Assembly: GCF_014202475.1 (NCBI RefSeq)
Contig: NZ_JACHGV010000003.1
Coordinates: 528,454-592,453 of the forward strand
Source of the DNA: Streptomyces paradoxus
GTDB taxonomy: Bacteria; Actinomycetota; Actinomycetes; Streptomycetales; Streptomycetaceae
Direction: 5' to 3'
DNA length: 64,000 bases
Below the pieces are notes generated by a model. The model was not told the origin of the DNA. It worked only from the letters and a program-made list of their open reading frames with translations, and did not search any database. The position numbers and the translations under genes were made by a program. Shown here one piece after another: positions 44,002 through 52,231 of this stretch; positions within the stretch are counted from its first letter, which is position 1; each line of letters begins with the position of its first letter.

Positions 44002-44418
44002 TCAGCGGGACGCGAGTTCGCGCGGCTCCAGAGCCGCCGTGTGGGCGTCCATCCGCTCGGCGGCCAGGATCGCGGCCGCCGTGTCGGCGCGGGAGGCGGC
44101 GACGACCAGCGCGCGTCCGGCCAGGGCGTGCGCCCGCCGGTGCAGGGCCGCGGCGCTCCGCTCGCGCCGGGTGCCCGCCACCCGGGCCGGGGCGTGGCCA
44201 CCCCTCAGCCGGCCCACCTGCTCGGCGAGCCGCTCCGCCGCCGTGTCCAGGTCGGCCGAGGTCTGCGTCGCGCGCAGCTCGTCCGTGACGGCGAGCAGGG
44301 CGGCGAGGTGGCCCGCGAGCTGGATGTCCAGCTCTTCCTCGCGGGAACGGTGGGGGAAGTCGGGGTTGGGGCCGTCCACCGTGCTGTGGACCGACTTGGT
44401 GCGGATCGGTTCGTACAT
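44002..44418 (-). CDS. Conserved hypothetical helical protein
   Basis: The 138-aa product starts at ATG 44418 with GGAGG 7 nt upstream; 11 further in-frame codons upstream would remove this site. After a short leader (MYEPIRTKSVHSTVDGP) the protein is almost wholly Ala/Arg/Glu-rich helix, likely a helical hairpin. No motif is recognisable. A 7-1-7 palindrome with Fur-box geometry sits 40 bp upstream, so metal- or peroxide-dependent control is possible. Confidence 0.75.
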   Translation of the reverse strand: MYEPIRTKSVHSTVDGPNPDFPHRSREEELDIQLAGHLAALLAVTDELRATQTSADLDTAAERLAEQVGRLRGGHAPARVAGTRRERSAAALHRRAHALAGRALVVAASRADTAAAILAAERMDAHTAALEPRELASR

Positions 44419-44457
44419 GGGAGGGCCTCCTGAGTGCTTACAGGAAACCATCCTAGC

Positions 44458-44472
44458 TTAGATTTCGTCTAA
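44458..44472 (-). promoter_or_regulatory. Fur-box-like 7-1-7 palindrome
   Basis: TTAGATTTCGTCTAA has 5-bp perfect outer arms and the 15-bp 7-1-7 layout of Fur-family sites. It sits in an AT-rich island, rare in this genome, between plausible -35 and -10 elements (TCAACT, TAGGAT) of the small gene at 44002-44418. The regulator is not in the window. Confidence 0.4.
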
Positions 44473-44494
44473 AGTTGAGTTGTTCACAAAACAG

Positions 44495-44527
44495 GACTGC
44501 CCGCGCACATAGCGTGAGCGGGCAGTC
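44495..44527 (-). terminator. Intrinsic terminator of the aminotransferase gene
   Basis: GACTGCCCGC (44495-44504) pairs with GCGGGCAGTC (44518-44527). On the minus strand the stem is followed by CTGTTTTG, giving a T-rich tail. It is 23 bp after the aminotransferase stop. Confidence 0.8.
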
Positions 44528-44550
44528 GGGTCAGGCGGGGCCGGGCGGGA

Positions 44551-45762
44551 TCAGGCCTGGCTGTAGCCGTCCAGGAAGTGACCGATCCGCCCTATGGCAT
44601 CGGTCAGGTCCCCGACCGTCGGCAGGGTCACCACCCGGAAGTGGTCCGGCTCCGGCCAGTTGAAGCCCGTGCCCTGGACGACCATGATCTTCTCGCGCCG
44701 GAGCAGGTCCAGGACCATGCGGCGGTCGTCCTTGATCTTGAAGACCTTGGGGTCGAGGCGAGGGAAGAGGTAGAGCGCGCCCTTGGGCTTCACGCAGCTC
44801 ACGCCGGGGATCTGGGTCAGCAGCTCGTACGCCGTGTCCCGCTGCTCGCGCAGCCGCCCGCCCGGAAGTACCAGGTCGTTGATCGTCTGGCGCCCGCTGA
44901 GCGCCGCGACGACTCCGTGCTGCCCGGGCATGTTCGCGCACAGGCGCATGTTCGCCAGGATCGTCAGGCCCTCGATGTAGGAGTCGGCGTGGGCGCGCGG
45001 GCCGGAGATCGACATCCAGCCGACCCGGTAGCCGGCCACCCGGTAGGCCTTCGACATGCCGTTGAAGGTGAGGGTGAGCAGGTCCGGGGCGACGGAGGCG
45101 GTCGGGGTGTGCGTGACCCCGTCGTAGAGGATCTTGTCGTATATCTCGTCGGAGCAGACGAGCAGGTTGTGCCGGCGGGCGATGTCGGTCAGGCCCTTGA
45201 TCATCGCCTCGTCGTAGACGGCCCCGGTCGGGTTGTTGGGGTTGATGATCACGAGCGCCTTGGTGCGGTCGGTGACCTTGCGCTCGATGTCGGCGAGGTC
45301 CGGCATCCAGTCGGCCTGCTCGTCGCAGCGGTAGTGCACGGCGGTGCCGCCGGACAGGGAGACGGCGGCGGTCCACAGCGGGTAGTCGGGCGCGGGCACG
45401 AGGACCTCGTCGCCGTCGTCCAGCAGGCCCTGCATCGCCATCACGATCAGCTCGGAGACCCCGTTGCCGATGAAGACGTGCTCGACGTCCGTCTCGATGC
45501 CGAGGGTCTGGTTGTGCATGACGACCGCCCGGCGCGCGGCCAGCAGGCCCTTGGCGTCGCCGTAGCCGTGTGCCGACGACACGTTCCGGAGGATGTCCTC
45601 CAGGATCTCCGGCGGGCACTCGAAGCCGAACGCGGCCGGATTGCCGGTGTTCAGCTTGAGGATCCGATGCCCGGCAGCTTCCAGTCGCATCGCCTCCTCG
45701 AGCACCGGGCCCCGGATCTCGTAACAGACGTTGGCGAGCTTGGTCGACTGGATCACCTGCAT
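44551..45762 (-). CDS. alaA: Alanine/pyruvate-type aminotransferase (AlaA-like, class I)
   Basis: This PLP enzyme transfers the amino group between glutamate and pyruvate and related 2-oxo acids. The 403-aa product starts at ATG 45762; the upstream in-frame codons are non-coding in character. The N-terminal LANVCYEIRGPVLEEAMRLE, GNGVSELIVMAMQ and LVPAPDYPLWTAAVSLSGG match the AlaA group closely. IINPNNPTGAVY and SDEIYDKILYDG carry the cofactor-binding Asn, Asp and Tyr. The PLP Lys is in FNGMSKAYRVAGYRVGW, and the substrate Arg is near DHFRVVTLP. The gene is monocistronic with a clear terminator. Confidence 0.92.
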   Translation of the reverse strand: MQVIQSTKLANVCYEIRGPVLEEAMRLEAAGHRILKLNTGNPAAFGFECPPEILEDILRNVSSAHGYGDAKGLLAARRAVVMHNQTLGIETDVEHVFIGNGVSELIVMAMQGLLDDGDEVLVPAPDYPLWTAAVSLSGGTAVHYRCDEQADWMPDLADIERKVTDRTKALVIINPNNPTGAVYDEAMIKGLTDIARRHNLLVCSDEIYDKILYDGVTHTPTASVAPDLLTLTFNGMSKAYRVAGYRVGWMSISGPRAHADSYIEGLTILANMRLCANMPGQHGVVAALSGRQTINDLVLPGGRLREQRDTAYELLTQIPGVSCVKPKGALYLFPRLDPKVFKIKDDRRMVLDLLRREKIMVVQGTGFNWPEPDHFRVVTLPTVGDLTDAIGRIGHFLDGYSQA

Positions 45763-45888
45763 GTGTGGGAGCTTACGGCCCGGTAATGGCTCCCGGGTCG
45801 TGTTTTCCGCCACGTGAGACGCGGCGATTTGGGTCGATATCGCCGTCCGCTGTCCCACCAGCACCTTCGGTCCCTAGAATTCGCCGCC

Positions 45889-46860
45889 ATGTCCAAGCCA
45901 TTCGATTACGCCGATGGAGCGACGGGCGGCGAGCCGCAGAGGCCGCCGAACGTGTACCTGCCGCAGGGTGCCTCCCCTCCGGCGTACGACGCGTACGCGG
46001 ATCCGGCGGCGGCGCACGGCTGGCAGGACGTGTACGACCGGATGGACCCGGCGGCCGCGCCGCGTCCGGGCGCCGGCGCGACGGGCGCGGACGGCGCGGA
46101 CCACACCGGCGCCCACGCGTACCCCGGCGATGCCGCGGACGGCTCCCGGGCCGGGCAGGTGTACCCCGGCGGCGGTGGGGAGGGTTCCGGCAGGGGTCAC
46201 GCGTACCCCGGCGATGCGGTGGACGGTTCCGGAACCGGCCATGCGTACCCCGGCGACGGTATGGACGGCTCCCACAGCGCGTCCGCGCACCCCGGCGACG
46301 CACTCGCCCGCCCGTACCCCGGTGGCTCGGACGGCGTCGGTGAGACCCGTGAGCTGCCCGTGGTGCCGGGGCCGGGAGGGCGGGTCGGTGCCGGGCATCG
46401 TGCCCGGCGCAAGCCCCCCGCTTGGTGGTCGCGCCGCGTGGCGGTCGCCGCCGGCGCCGTGGGTGTCGTGTCGGCGGCCGTCCTCGTCGCCGGGTTCTCC
46501 TTCTCCGGTGCGTCTTCCGGCGGGACGCGCGGCGGCGAGGGCGGCCGCTCGGATCCGGCGGGGGAGCAACCGGCGGTGTCGCCCACGGACACCGGTCCGG
46601 CGGCGAGCCCCGACGCCCCGCTCGCGGGGCGGCCGGAGCGGTCTGACGGGTCGTCGGGCGCCACCTCCGCGAGCCCGTCGCCCTCGGTCAGCCTGACCCC
46701 GTCCGCGTCCGGTACGGACGGTGCCCGGCCCCCGGCCGGCGACGCCACCACCACCGCCCCGGCGGAATCCGCCCCCAGCCCGACCGCCACGGCCTCGGCC
46801 CCCGGCAGGCCCGACGGGAAACCCGGGCGCGGCCCCGGCGGCACCAAGGGACCCAAGTGA
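45889..46860 (+). CDS. Repeat-rich single-pass membrane protein
   Basis: The 323-aa product starts at ATG 45889. A Gly/Asp/Pro-rich cytosolic half holds about five diverged copies of a unit HAYPGDAxDGSxxG. One membrane span lies at about 184-206 (VAVAAGAVGVVSAAVLVAGF), preceded by RRKPPAWWSRR. The external part is Ser/Thr/Pro/Gly-rich and probably disordered or glycosylated, ending in GRGPGGTKGPK. There is no known domain. Such proteins in Streptomyces are often linked to the envelope or division, but nothing here shows a function. Confidence 0.7.
   Translation: MSKPFDYADGATGGEPQRPPNVYLPQGASPPAYDAYADPAAAHGWQDVYDRMDPAAAPRPGAGATGADGADHTGAHAYPGDAADGSRAGQVYPGGGGEGSGRGHAYPGDAVDGSGTGHAYPGDGMDGSHSASAHPGDALARPYPGGSDGVGETRELPVVPGPGGRVGAGHRARRKPPAWWSRRVAVAAGAVGVVSAAVLVAGFSFSGASSGGTRGGEGGRSDPAGEQPAVSPTDTGPAASPDAPLAGRPERSDGSSGATSASPSPSVSLTPSASGTDGARPPAGDATTTAPAESAPSPTATASAPGRPDGKPGRGPGGTKGPK
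46114..46323 (+). repeat. Tandem coding repeats (YPGD units)
   Basis: Five diverged repeats of about 40-45 bp centred on CGTACCCCGGCGA, encoding (H/V)AYPGDxxDGS. The two copies at about 46198-46281 are the most alike. Unit number is likely to vary between strains. Confidence 0.6.
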
Positions 46861-47021
46861 CCGACCCGTAAGGGCGGTTGAGTAGGGTCGGGCAGGACGC
46901 CGGGATTCCGGTTGTGGAACAGGTTCTTGTGCCACCCCCTCGCGACGATCACAATGCACATGACAACAGTGCAGGCGGCCGGAGGATTTCCGGTCGCCTC
47001 CGTCGCAAGAGGGGACCCCCC

Positions 47022-47948
47022 ATGAGAAAACCTCTCGCCGCCGCGTTCTGCGCCCTGGCGATAGCCGGGGCCGGCGCGGCCCCCGCGACCGCTGCCGATG
47101 CCGCCCCCACGGGCGTCGGCAAGGCCGCGGACACGGGCTCGGCCACGTCCGCCGTCTCCGGCGTGGTCACGTCCGTGGAGCAGACGCTGTCCGGCCTCCG
47201 CGGTCCGCAGACCAAGGCCGTGAACTTCGCCGGCACCGTCGCGCTCAGCAACTGCTCCGGCTCCGTCGTCCGCATGCCGGACGCCGAGGACAACGACCCG
47301 GCGCTCGTGATGACCAACGGCCACTGTCTGGAGTCCGGATTCCCCGGCCCCGGGCAGGTCCTCGTCGACAAGGCCTCCAGCCGTACCTTCAGTCTGCTCA
47401 ACGCCTCCGGCTCGCGCGTCGCAACCCTGCGCGCCGCCAAGCTCTCCTACGGCACGATGACCGACACGGACGTCGCGCTGTACCAGCTCACCACCACCTA
47501 CGGGCAGATCAAGAGCTCGTACAACATCAACGCGCTGACGCTGAGCGACAGTCACCCGGTCGCCGGCACCGCCATCGGCATCCCCTCCGGCTACTGGAAG
47601 CGGATCTACAGCTGCAACATCGACGGGTTCGTGCCCACCCTGAAGGAGGGCGACTGGACCTGGAAGGACTCGGTCCGCTACACCTCCGCCTGCAACACCA
47701 TCGGCGGCACGTCCGGCTCGCCCGTCGTCGACCAGGCCACCAACAAGGTCGTCGCCGTCAACAACACCGGCAACGAGGACGGTGAGCGCTGCACGGTGAA
47801 CAACCCCTGCGAGGTCGACGCCAACGGCACCGTGACCGTGCGCAAGGGCATCAACTACGCCCAGCAGACCTACGGGATCCCGGCCTGCTTCGGGATCGAC
47901 AGCAAGCTCGACCTGAGCGCGAGCGGCTGCACGCTGCCCAAGCCGTAG
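47022..47948 (+). CDS. Secreted trypsin-like (S1 family) serine protease
   Basis: The 308-aa product starts at ATG 47022. The signal peptide covers residues 1-25 (ending ATA), followed by a short pro-region. The chymotrypsin-fold triad is His101 in MTNGHCL, Asp150 in TDTDVALYQL and Ser231 in GGTSGSPVV. Four Cys (SACNTIGG, ERCTVNNPC, GIPACFG) can form disulfides. The GTSGSP form and overall length place it with V8/glutamyl-endopeptidase-like secreted proteases. Its TAG stop is the first part of an inverted-repeat element inserted immediately downstream. Confidence 0.92.
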   Translation: MRKPLAAAFCALAIAGAGAAPATAADAAPTGVGKAADTGSATSAVSGVVTSVEQTLSGLRGPQTKAVNFAGTVALSNCSGSVVRMPDAEDNDPALVMTNGHCLESGFPGPGQVLVDKASSRTFSLLNASGSRVATLRAAKLSYGTMTDTDVALYQLTTTYGQIKSSYNINALTLSDSHPVAGTAIGIPSGYWKRIYSCNIDGFVPTLKEGDWTWKDSVRYTSACNTIGGTSGSPVVDQATNKVVAVNNTGNEDGERCTVNNPCEVDANGTVTVRKGINYAQQTYGIPACFGIDSKLDLSASGCTLPKP

Positions 47949-48132
47949 GGCCTGTCGTTTGGATCAGGTCGGCCGAGAGGGACAGCGCCTCTCGGCCGAC
48001 CTGAGCGAGGCGTGGTGCGTGCAGATGCAAGGCGGAGGAGGGCGTCAACGCGGAGCGTTGACAACCGACGACAACGCGGCAGATGTGCGTGCCACGCCCC
48101 GCGACGCCGGCATGATCCAAACGACAGGCCCT
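47947..48132. mobile_element. MITE-like element with perfect 20-bp terminal inverted repeats
   Basis: AGGGCCTGTCGTTTGGATCA at 47947-47966 is repeated exactly, inverted, at 48113-48132. The 186-bp unit is palindromic almost throughout: subterminal AGGTCGGCCGAGAG/CTCTCGGCCGACCT forms its own hairpin (47965-48002), GCGNGGCGTGG-type arms near 48007 and 48100 match imperfectly, and GTCAACGC/GCGTTGAC near the centre closes the fold. It encodes no protein, so it is a non-autonomous element that would need a transposase recognising these ends. No clear target-site duplication is visible. Its left end overlaps the last two bases of the protease stop codon. Confidence 0.75.
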
Positions 48133-48155
48133 GGGGCAGGGTGCCGGCCGGGCGG

Positions 48156-49769
48156 TCACGCGGGAGGAGTCCTGCGGACCGCCCGGCCCGCCAGCACGTC
48201 CGTGCGCCGGCCGTCCTCGATCACGAACCGGCCGTCGACCAGGACATGGGGGATGCCCGTCGGGAGCGTGCGCGGCTGCGCGAAGGTGGAGCCCGCCGCG
48301 ACCGTCGCCGGGTCGAACAGCACCAGGTCGGCCTTGTAGCCCTCGCGGACCAGGCCCCGGTCGGGCAGCCGGAGCCGCGCCGCCGGGCGGGACGTGAGGT
48401 GCGCGACGCACTCCTCCAGCGACAGCACCCCCAACTCCCTGACGTAGTGCCCGAGGTAGTGCGGGAAGGTGCCATAGGCGCGCGGGTGCGGCTTCGCGCC
48501 CTGGAGGATGCCGTCCGAGCCGCCGGTGTGCACCCGGTGGCGCATGATCTCCCGGACGTTCTCCTCGTGGCCCACGTGCTGGAGGATCGTCGGGGCCAGC
48601 CGGTCGGCCAGCAGCAGCCCGCGCGCGGTCTCCCAGGGAGCCTCGCCCCGCCGGTCCGCCGACTCCTGGACCGTCCGGCCGACGAAATCGGCCAGGGCCG
48701 GGTCGTTCACACCCGAGATCTCGATCGTGTCCCACTCGACGGGCACACCGTGGCAGCCGTCCGAGCCGGTGACCTCCAGGTCGTGGCGGATGCGCTCCGC
48801 CGTGCCGTTCTCCGCCAGCCGCCGCAGGATCTCCTCCGGGCCGCCCTCGCTCGCCCAGCTCGGCAGCACGGCCGCCAGCGTCGTACAGCCCGGTGTGTAC
48901 GGGTACGTGTCGAGGCTGATGTCGGACCCGGCCGCGAGCGCCTCGTCCAGCAGGGCCAGCAGTTCGGGCGCCCGGCCCTTGTTCACGCCGAAGTTCATGG
49001 TGGCGTGCGCGAGATGGAGGGAGCAGCCGGCCTCCCGGGTCAGCGCGACCATCTCCTCGTACGCCTCAAGGGCTCCGGCCCCGTAGGAGCGGTGGTGCGG
49101 GCAGTAGTAGCCGCCGTACGACGCCACCACCCGGCACAGCTCCGTCAGTTCGGCGTCCTGCGCGTACATGCCGGGCGTGTACGTCAGTCCCGACGACATG
49201 CCGACGGCGCCCTGCTCCATGCCTTCCGCGACCAGCTGCCGCATCCGGTCGAGCTCCTGGTCGGTGGCCTCGCGGTCCTCCCAGCCGACGGCGAGCGCCC
49301 GGACGGTGCCCTGCGGGATGAGGTAGGCCGCGTTCACGGCGATCCCCCGGTCCAGCCGGTCCAGGTACTCGCCGACCGACCGCCAGTCGAAGTCGATGTC
49401 GTCACCCGGGCCGTTCCACCCGGCGATCGCCCGCCGTACCTCGCCGAGCGTGCGGTCGTCGACCGGCGCGTACGACAGGCCGTCCTGGCCGATGACCTCC
49501 AGGGTGACGCCCTGCGCGGCCTTGGCGCTGTGGTCGGCATCGCGCAGCAGCGCCAGGTCGCTGTGGGCGTGCATGTCCACGAAGCCGGGGGAGAGGACCA
49601 GCCCTTCGGCGTCCAGCTCCCGGCGCGCCTTCGGCCGCTGGCAGCCGGCCGCGGCGGCCTCCTTGACGATCGACACGATCCGGCCGCCGTCGACGACGAC
49701 ATCGGCCCGGTAGGAGTCCGAGCCGGAGCCGTCGACGACGTCGGCGTCCCGGATGACGAGCTCTTCCAT
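48156..49769 (-). CDS. N-acyl-D-amino-acid deacylase
   Basis: This metal-dependent amidohydrolase releases D-amino acids from their N-acyl derivatives. The 537-aa product starts at ATG 49769; open frame further upstream belongs to the neighbouring gene region. The metal motif PGFVDMHAHSD is near residue 65, TYTPGMYA and GYYCPHHRSYG (with the family Cys and His) follow, and HLAHATMNFG and HTGGSDGIL carry further ligands and the catalytic Asp. The C-terminal YKADLVLFDP is the usual beta-sandwich end. It lies 14 bp downstream of the PLP enzyme gene, in one transcript. Confidence 0.92.
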   Translation of the reverse strand: MEELVIRDADVVDGSGSDSYRADVVVDGGRIVSIVKEAAAAGCQRPKARRELDAEGLVLSPGFVDMHAHSDLALLRDADHSAKAAQGVTLEVIGQDGLSYAPVDDRTLGEVRRAIAGWNGPGDDIDFDWRSVGEYLDRLDRGIAVNAAYLIPQGTVRALAVGWEDREATDQELDRMRQLVAEGMEQGAVGMSSGLTYTPGMYAQDAELTELCRVVASYGGYYCPHHRSYGAGALEAYEEMVALTREAGCSLHLAHATMNFGVNKGRAPELLALLDEALAAGSDISLDTYPYTPGCTTLAAVLPSWASEGGPEEILRRLAENGTAERIRHDLEVTGSDGCHGVPVEWDTIEISGVNDPALADFVGRTVQESADRRGEAPWETARGLLLADRLAPTILQHVGHEENVREIMRHRVHTGGSDGILQGAKPHPRAYGTFPHYLGHYVRELGVLSLEECVAHLTSRPAARLRLPDRGLVREGYKADLVLFDPATVAAGSTFAQPRTLPTGIPHVLVDGRFVIEDGRRTDVLAGRAVRRTPPA

Positions 49770-49783
49770 CGCTGACGGCCCTT

Positions 49784-51061
49784 CTAGAAGAACGTGCGGA
49801 CGTAGTCGACGACCGTGCCGTCCGCCTCGGCGACGGGGATCAGCTGCCACTTGTCGAACGAGGTGCACGGGTGGGACAGCCCGAGCCCGACCCAGTCGCC
49901 GACCTCCAGATCCGCCTCCGGCGTGGTGGCGAGCCAGGCGTGCTGGTCGGACAGGGCCGTCACGGACACCCCGGTGGCCGGGCGCTCGACGCCGTCCCGG
50001 CGGATCACCTGGGCGAAGGGCAGGTCGAGGTCGTAGGCCGCGTCCCGCTTGCCCGCGTTGACGAAGGCCTGCTCGGCCGATGGCCGCGACACGACCTGGG
50101 TCCACAGCCGGAACGCCGGCTCCAGCGCGCCCTCCTCGGGCACCCGGTTGAACGGGGTCAGCTTGCGGTAGTGGCCGTCGTCGTGCGAGACGTACGCGCC
50201 CGAACGCAGCAACTTCAGTACGGGAAGCGACAATTCGGGGATCTCCGCGAAGACCTCGGCGACCGCGTCGAACCAGGCGCTGCCGCCCGCGCTGATCACG
50301 ATCCCGTCCAGCCCGGTGAAGCGCCCGGCCTTGTCGAAGTCGGCCGCGAGGGCGACCAGCCGCCGCAGCCACGCCGTCACCCGCTCGGTGTCGGCCGTCG
50401 GCACCTCACCCTCGTAACCCGCGACACCGACGAGCCGCAGGGTGCGGGTGCCCGCCACCGCGTCCGCGACCGCCGCGCACTCCGCCTCCGTACGCACACC
50501 GGTCCGGGCGCCCTCCCCGGCGGCGAGCTCGACCACCACGTCCACGGGGCGGGTGGCGTCCCGGAGCGCGGCGTCCATCAGCTCGACGCCCCGCACGGAG
50601 TCGACGTAGCAGATCAGCTCGAAGTCCGGGTCGGCGTCCAGCTCGGCCGCGATCCAGCGCAGGGCCGCCGCGTCGACCAGCTCGTTGGCCAGGAACACAC
50701 GCCGTGTCCCGAACGCGCGCGCCACCCGCACCTGGTGCGGCACGGCCAGCGTGATGCCCCACGCCCCGTGCTCGATCTGCCGCTGGAACAGCTGCGGGGC
50801 CATCGATGTCTTGCCGTGGGGCGCGAAGGCCAGCTCGTGCCGGGCGGCGTACGTCTCCATGAGCTTCAGGTTGTGCTCCAGGCGCTCGGCGGACAGCGCG
50901 AGCACGGGGGTGGCGAAGCCGCCGGTGAACAGGTTGCGGCGTTGCGCGGCCAGCTCGCCGACCGTCAGTGCGTCGGCGTCCGGCGGGAGGCCCTTGAAGC
51001 GGTGGTCGACGCGCTCTGCGGCGAGCCGGGCGAGGGACTCGGCTGCGGTGTCGCCTGTCAT
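49784..51061 (-). CDS. D-serine dehydratase-like / D-amino-acid deaminase (fold type III PLP enzyme)
   Basis: The 425-aa product starts at ATG 51061 with AGGAG 7 nt upstream; twenty in-frame codons further up run through an operator. The fold type III barrel is recognised by FAPHGKTSMAPQLFQ, with the PLP Lys in PHGKT. The C-terminal LSHPCTSFDKW carries the His-x-Cys zinc site of eukaryotic-type D-serine dehydratases (DSD1). It probably deaminates a D-amino acid or threo-hydroxy amino acid to a 2-oxo acid via an enamine. Placement before the N-acyl-D-amino-acid deacylase gene and opposite ridA supports this. Confidence 0.88.
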   Translation of the reverse strand: MTGDTAAESLARLAAERVDHRFKGLPPDADALTVGELAAQRRNLFTGGFATPVLALSAERLEHNLKLMETYAARHELAFAPHGKTSMAPQLFQRQIEHGAWGITLAVPHQVRVARAFGTRRVFLANELVDAAALRWIAAELDADPDFELICYVDSVRGVELMDAALRDATRPVDVVVELAAGEGARTGVRTEAECAAVADAVAGTRTLRLVGVAGYEGEVPTADTERVTAWLRRLVALAADFDKAGRFTGLDGIVISAGGSAWFDAVAEVFAEIPELSLPVLKLLRSGAYVSHDDGHYRKLTPFNRVPEEGALEPAFRLWTQVVSRPSAEQAFVNAGKRDAAYDLDLPFAQVIRRDGVERPATGVSVTALSDQHAWLATTPEADLEVGDWVGLGLSHPCTSFDKWQLIPVAEADGTVVDYVRTFF

Positions 51062-51081
51062 GGAGAACTCCTGATCAGCGG

Positions 51082-51100
51082 TGTTGCATTTCTTGCAACA
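51082..51100. promoter_or_regulatory. Perfect 7-5-7 palindrome in the divergent intergenic region
   Basis: TGTTGCATTTCTTGCAACA is a perfect inverted repeat centred between the PLP enzyme gene (start 51061) and the kinase gene (start 51197). TTGCAA-type half sites are typical for IclR-family regulators of Streptomyces, and an IclR gene is the second gene of the rightward operon. It likely controls both directions. Confidence 0.6.
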
Positions 51101-51196
51101 TTCATTGCGTATATCGCTCAACGCTGTCTAACATCTCGGCCACCCCCGGTCAATGGAACCGGCACCCACCGAAGCCGCCGAGGAGCTACGAGCATC

Positions 51197-52231
51197 GTGA
51201 CCCCCACCGGACCCTGCAACGCCCCCGACGTCGTGGACGTCGTCGCGCTCGGCGAGTCCATGGTCACGTTCCTGCCTTCCCGGCCGGGGCGCCTCGCCGA
51301 TGTGCCGTCGTTCGAGCGGGGGATCGGCGGGGCGGAGTCGAACGTGGCGTGCGCACTGGCGGCGGCGGGGCACTCCGTGCGGTGGATCAGCGCCGTGGGC
51401 GCGGACGGCTTCGGCGACCATCTCCTGGAGGAGATCGGGTCCTACGGCGTCGACGTCGCGTCCGTACGGCGCGATCCGGCGCGTCCGACCGGGATCTACT
51501 TCCGCACGGCGGGGGACCGGGCCGGTGACGCGCACGAGGTGGCCTACTACCGGGCCGGATCGGCGGCCTCGGCGATGTCCGCCGACACGGTGGACCTGGC
51601 CGCGGTGCGCGCCGGGCGCGTGCTGCACCTCTCGGGGATCACCGCCGCGCTCTCCCCCGCCTGCCTCGGCCTGATGCGCGAGCTGACCGCCCGCCGCCCC
51701 GGCCGGCCCCTGGTCTCCTTCGACGTCAACCACCGTCCCGGGCTGTGGAGCGCCCCGGACGCCCCGATGGTGCTGCGCGACCTCGCCCGGGGCGCGGACC
51801 TCGTGTTCGTCGGCCAGGACGAGGCCTGGGGGCTGCACAGCGCCGAGGCCGTCCGCGCCGCCCTCCCCGAACCCGGCGTGCTGGTCGTCAAGCAGGGCGC
51901 CGCGGGAGCCACCGTCTTCGAGGAGCGGGACGTCACCTTCGTGCCCGCCCCACGGGTCGACGTCGTCGCCGCCGTCGGTGCCGGCGACGCCTTCGCCGCC
52001 GGTTTCCTCTCCGCCACCCTGCGCGGTCTGCCCGTCCGGGACCGGCTGCGGCACGGGCACCTCACGGCCGCCGCCGCGCTCACCGCGCCGGGCGACCTCG
52101 CCGTCCCGCCCGCCCGGGAGCACGCCGACCGGCTCGCCGCCCTGGACGACGCGGCATGGGGGAGACTGCGACTCGGCCCGGGCTGGACCGAGGACACCCA
52201 GCGGGCCGACGAGGAGGTACGTACGCCATGA
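51197..52231 (+). CDS. PfkB-family sugar kinase (2-keto-3-deoxygluconate kinase-like)
   Basis: The 344-aa product starts with GTG 51197, with AGGAG at 51181-51185, a rather long spacing. N-terminal DVVALGESMVTFLPSRPG and GGAESNVACALAAAGHSV are the substrate-binding signature of KDG kinases. The C-terminal PfkB motif AAVGAGDAFAAGFL contains the catalytic Asp. It would phosphorylate a keto-sugar acid in the cytoplasm. Its TGA overlaps the ATG of the IclR gene. In this locus a kinase for a keto-acid sugar is unexpected unless the GntP permease imports a sugar acid. Confidence 0.88.
   Translation: MTPTGPCNAPDVVDVVALGESMVTFLPSRPGRLADVPSFERGIGGAESNVACALAAAGHSVRWISAVGADGFGDHLLEEIGSYGVDVASVRRDPARPTGIYFRTAGDRAGDAHEVAYYRAGSAASAMSADTVDLAAVRAGRVLHLSGITAALSPACLGLMRELTARRPGRPLVSFDVNHRPGLWSAPDAPMVLRDLARGADLVFVGQDEAWGLHSAEAVRAALPEPGVLVVKQGAAGATVFEERDVTFVPAPRVDVVAAVGAGDAFAAGFLSATLRGLPVRDRLRHGHLTAAAALTAPGDLAVPPAREHADRLAALDDAAWGRLRLGPGWTEDTQRADEEVRTP

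Noticed and set aside
47870..48735. Minus-strand open frames running through the inverted-repeat element
   Set aside because: They combine the reverse of the protease gene, the palindromic element and the deacylase end in another frame; no conserved protein is seen, so the element is treated as non-coding.
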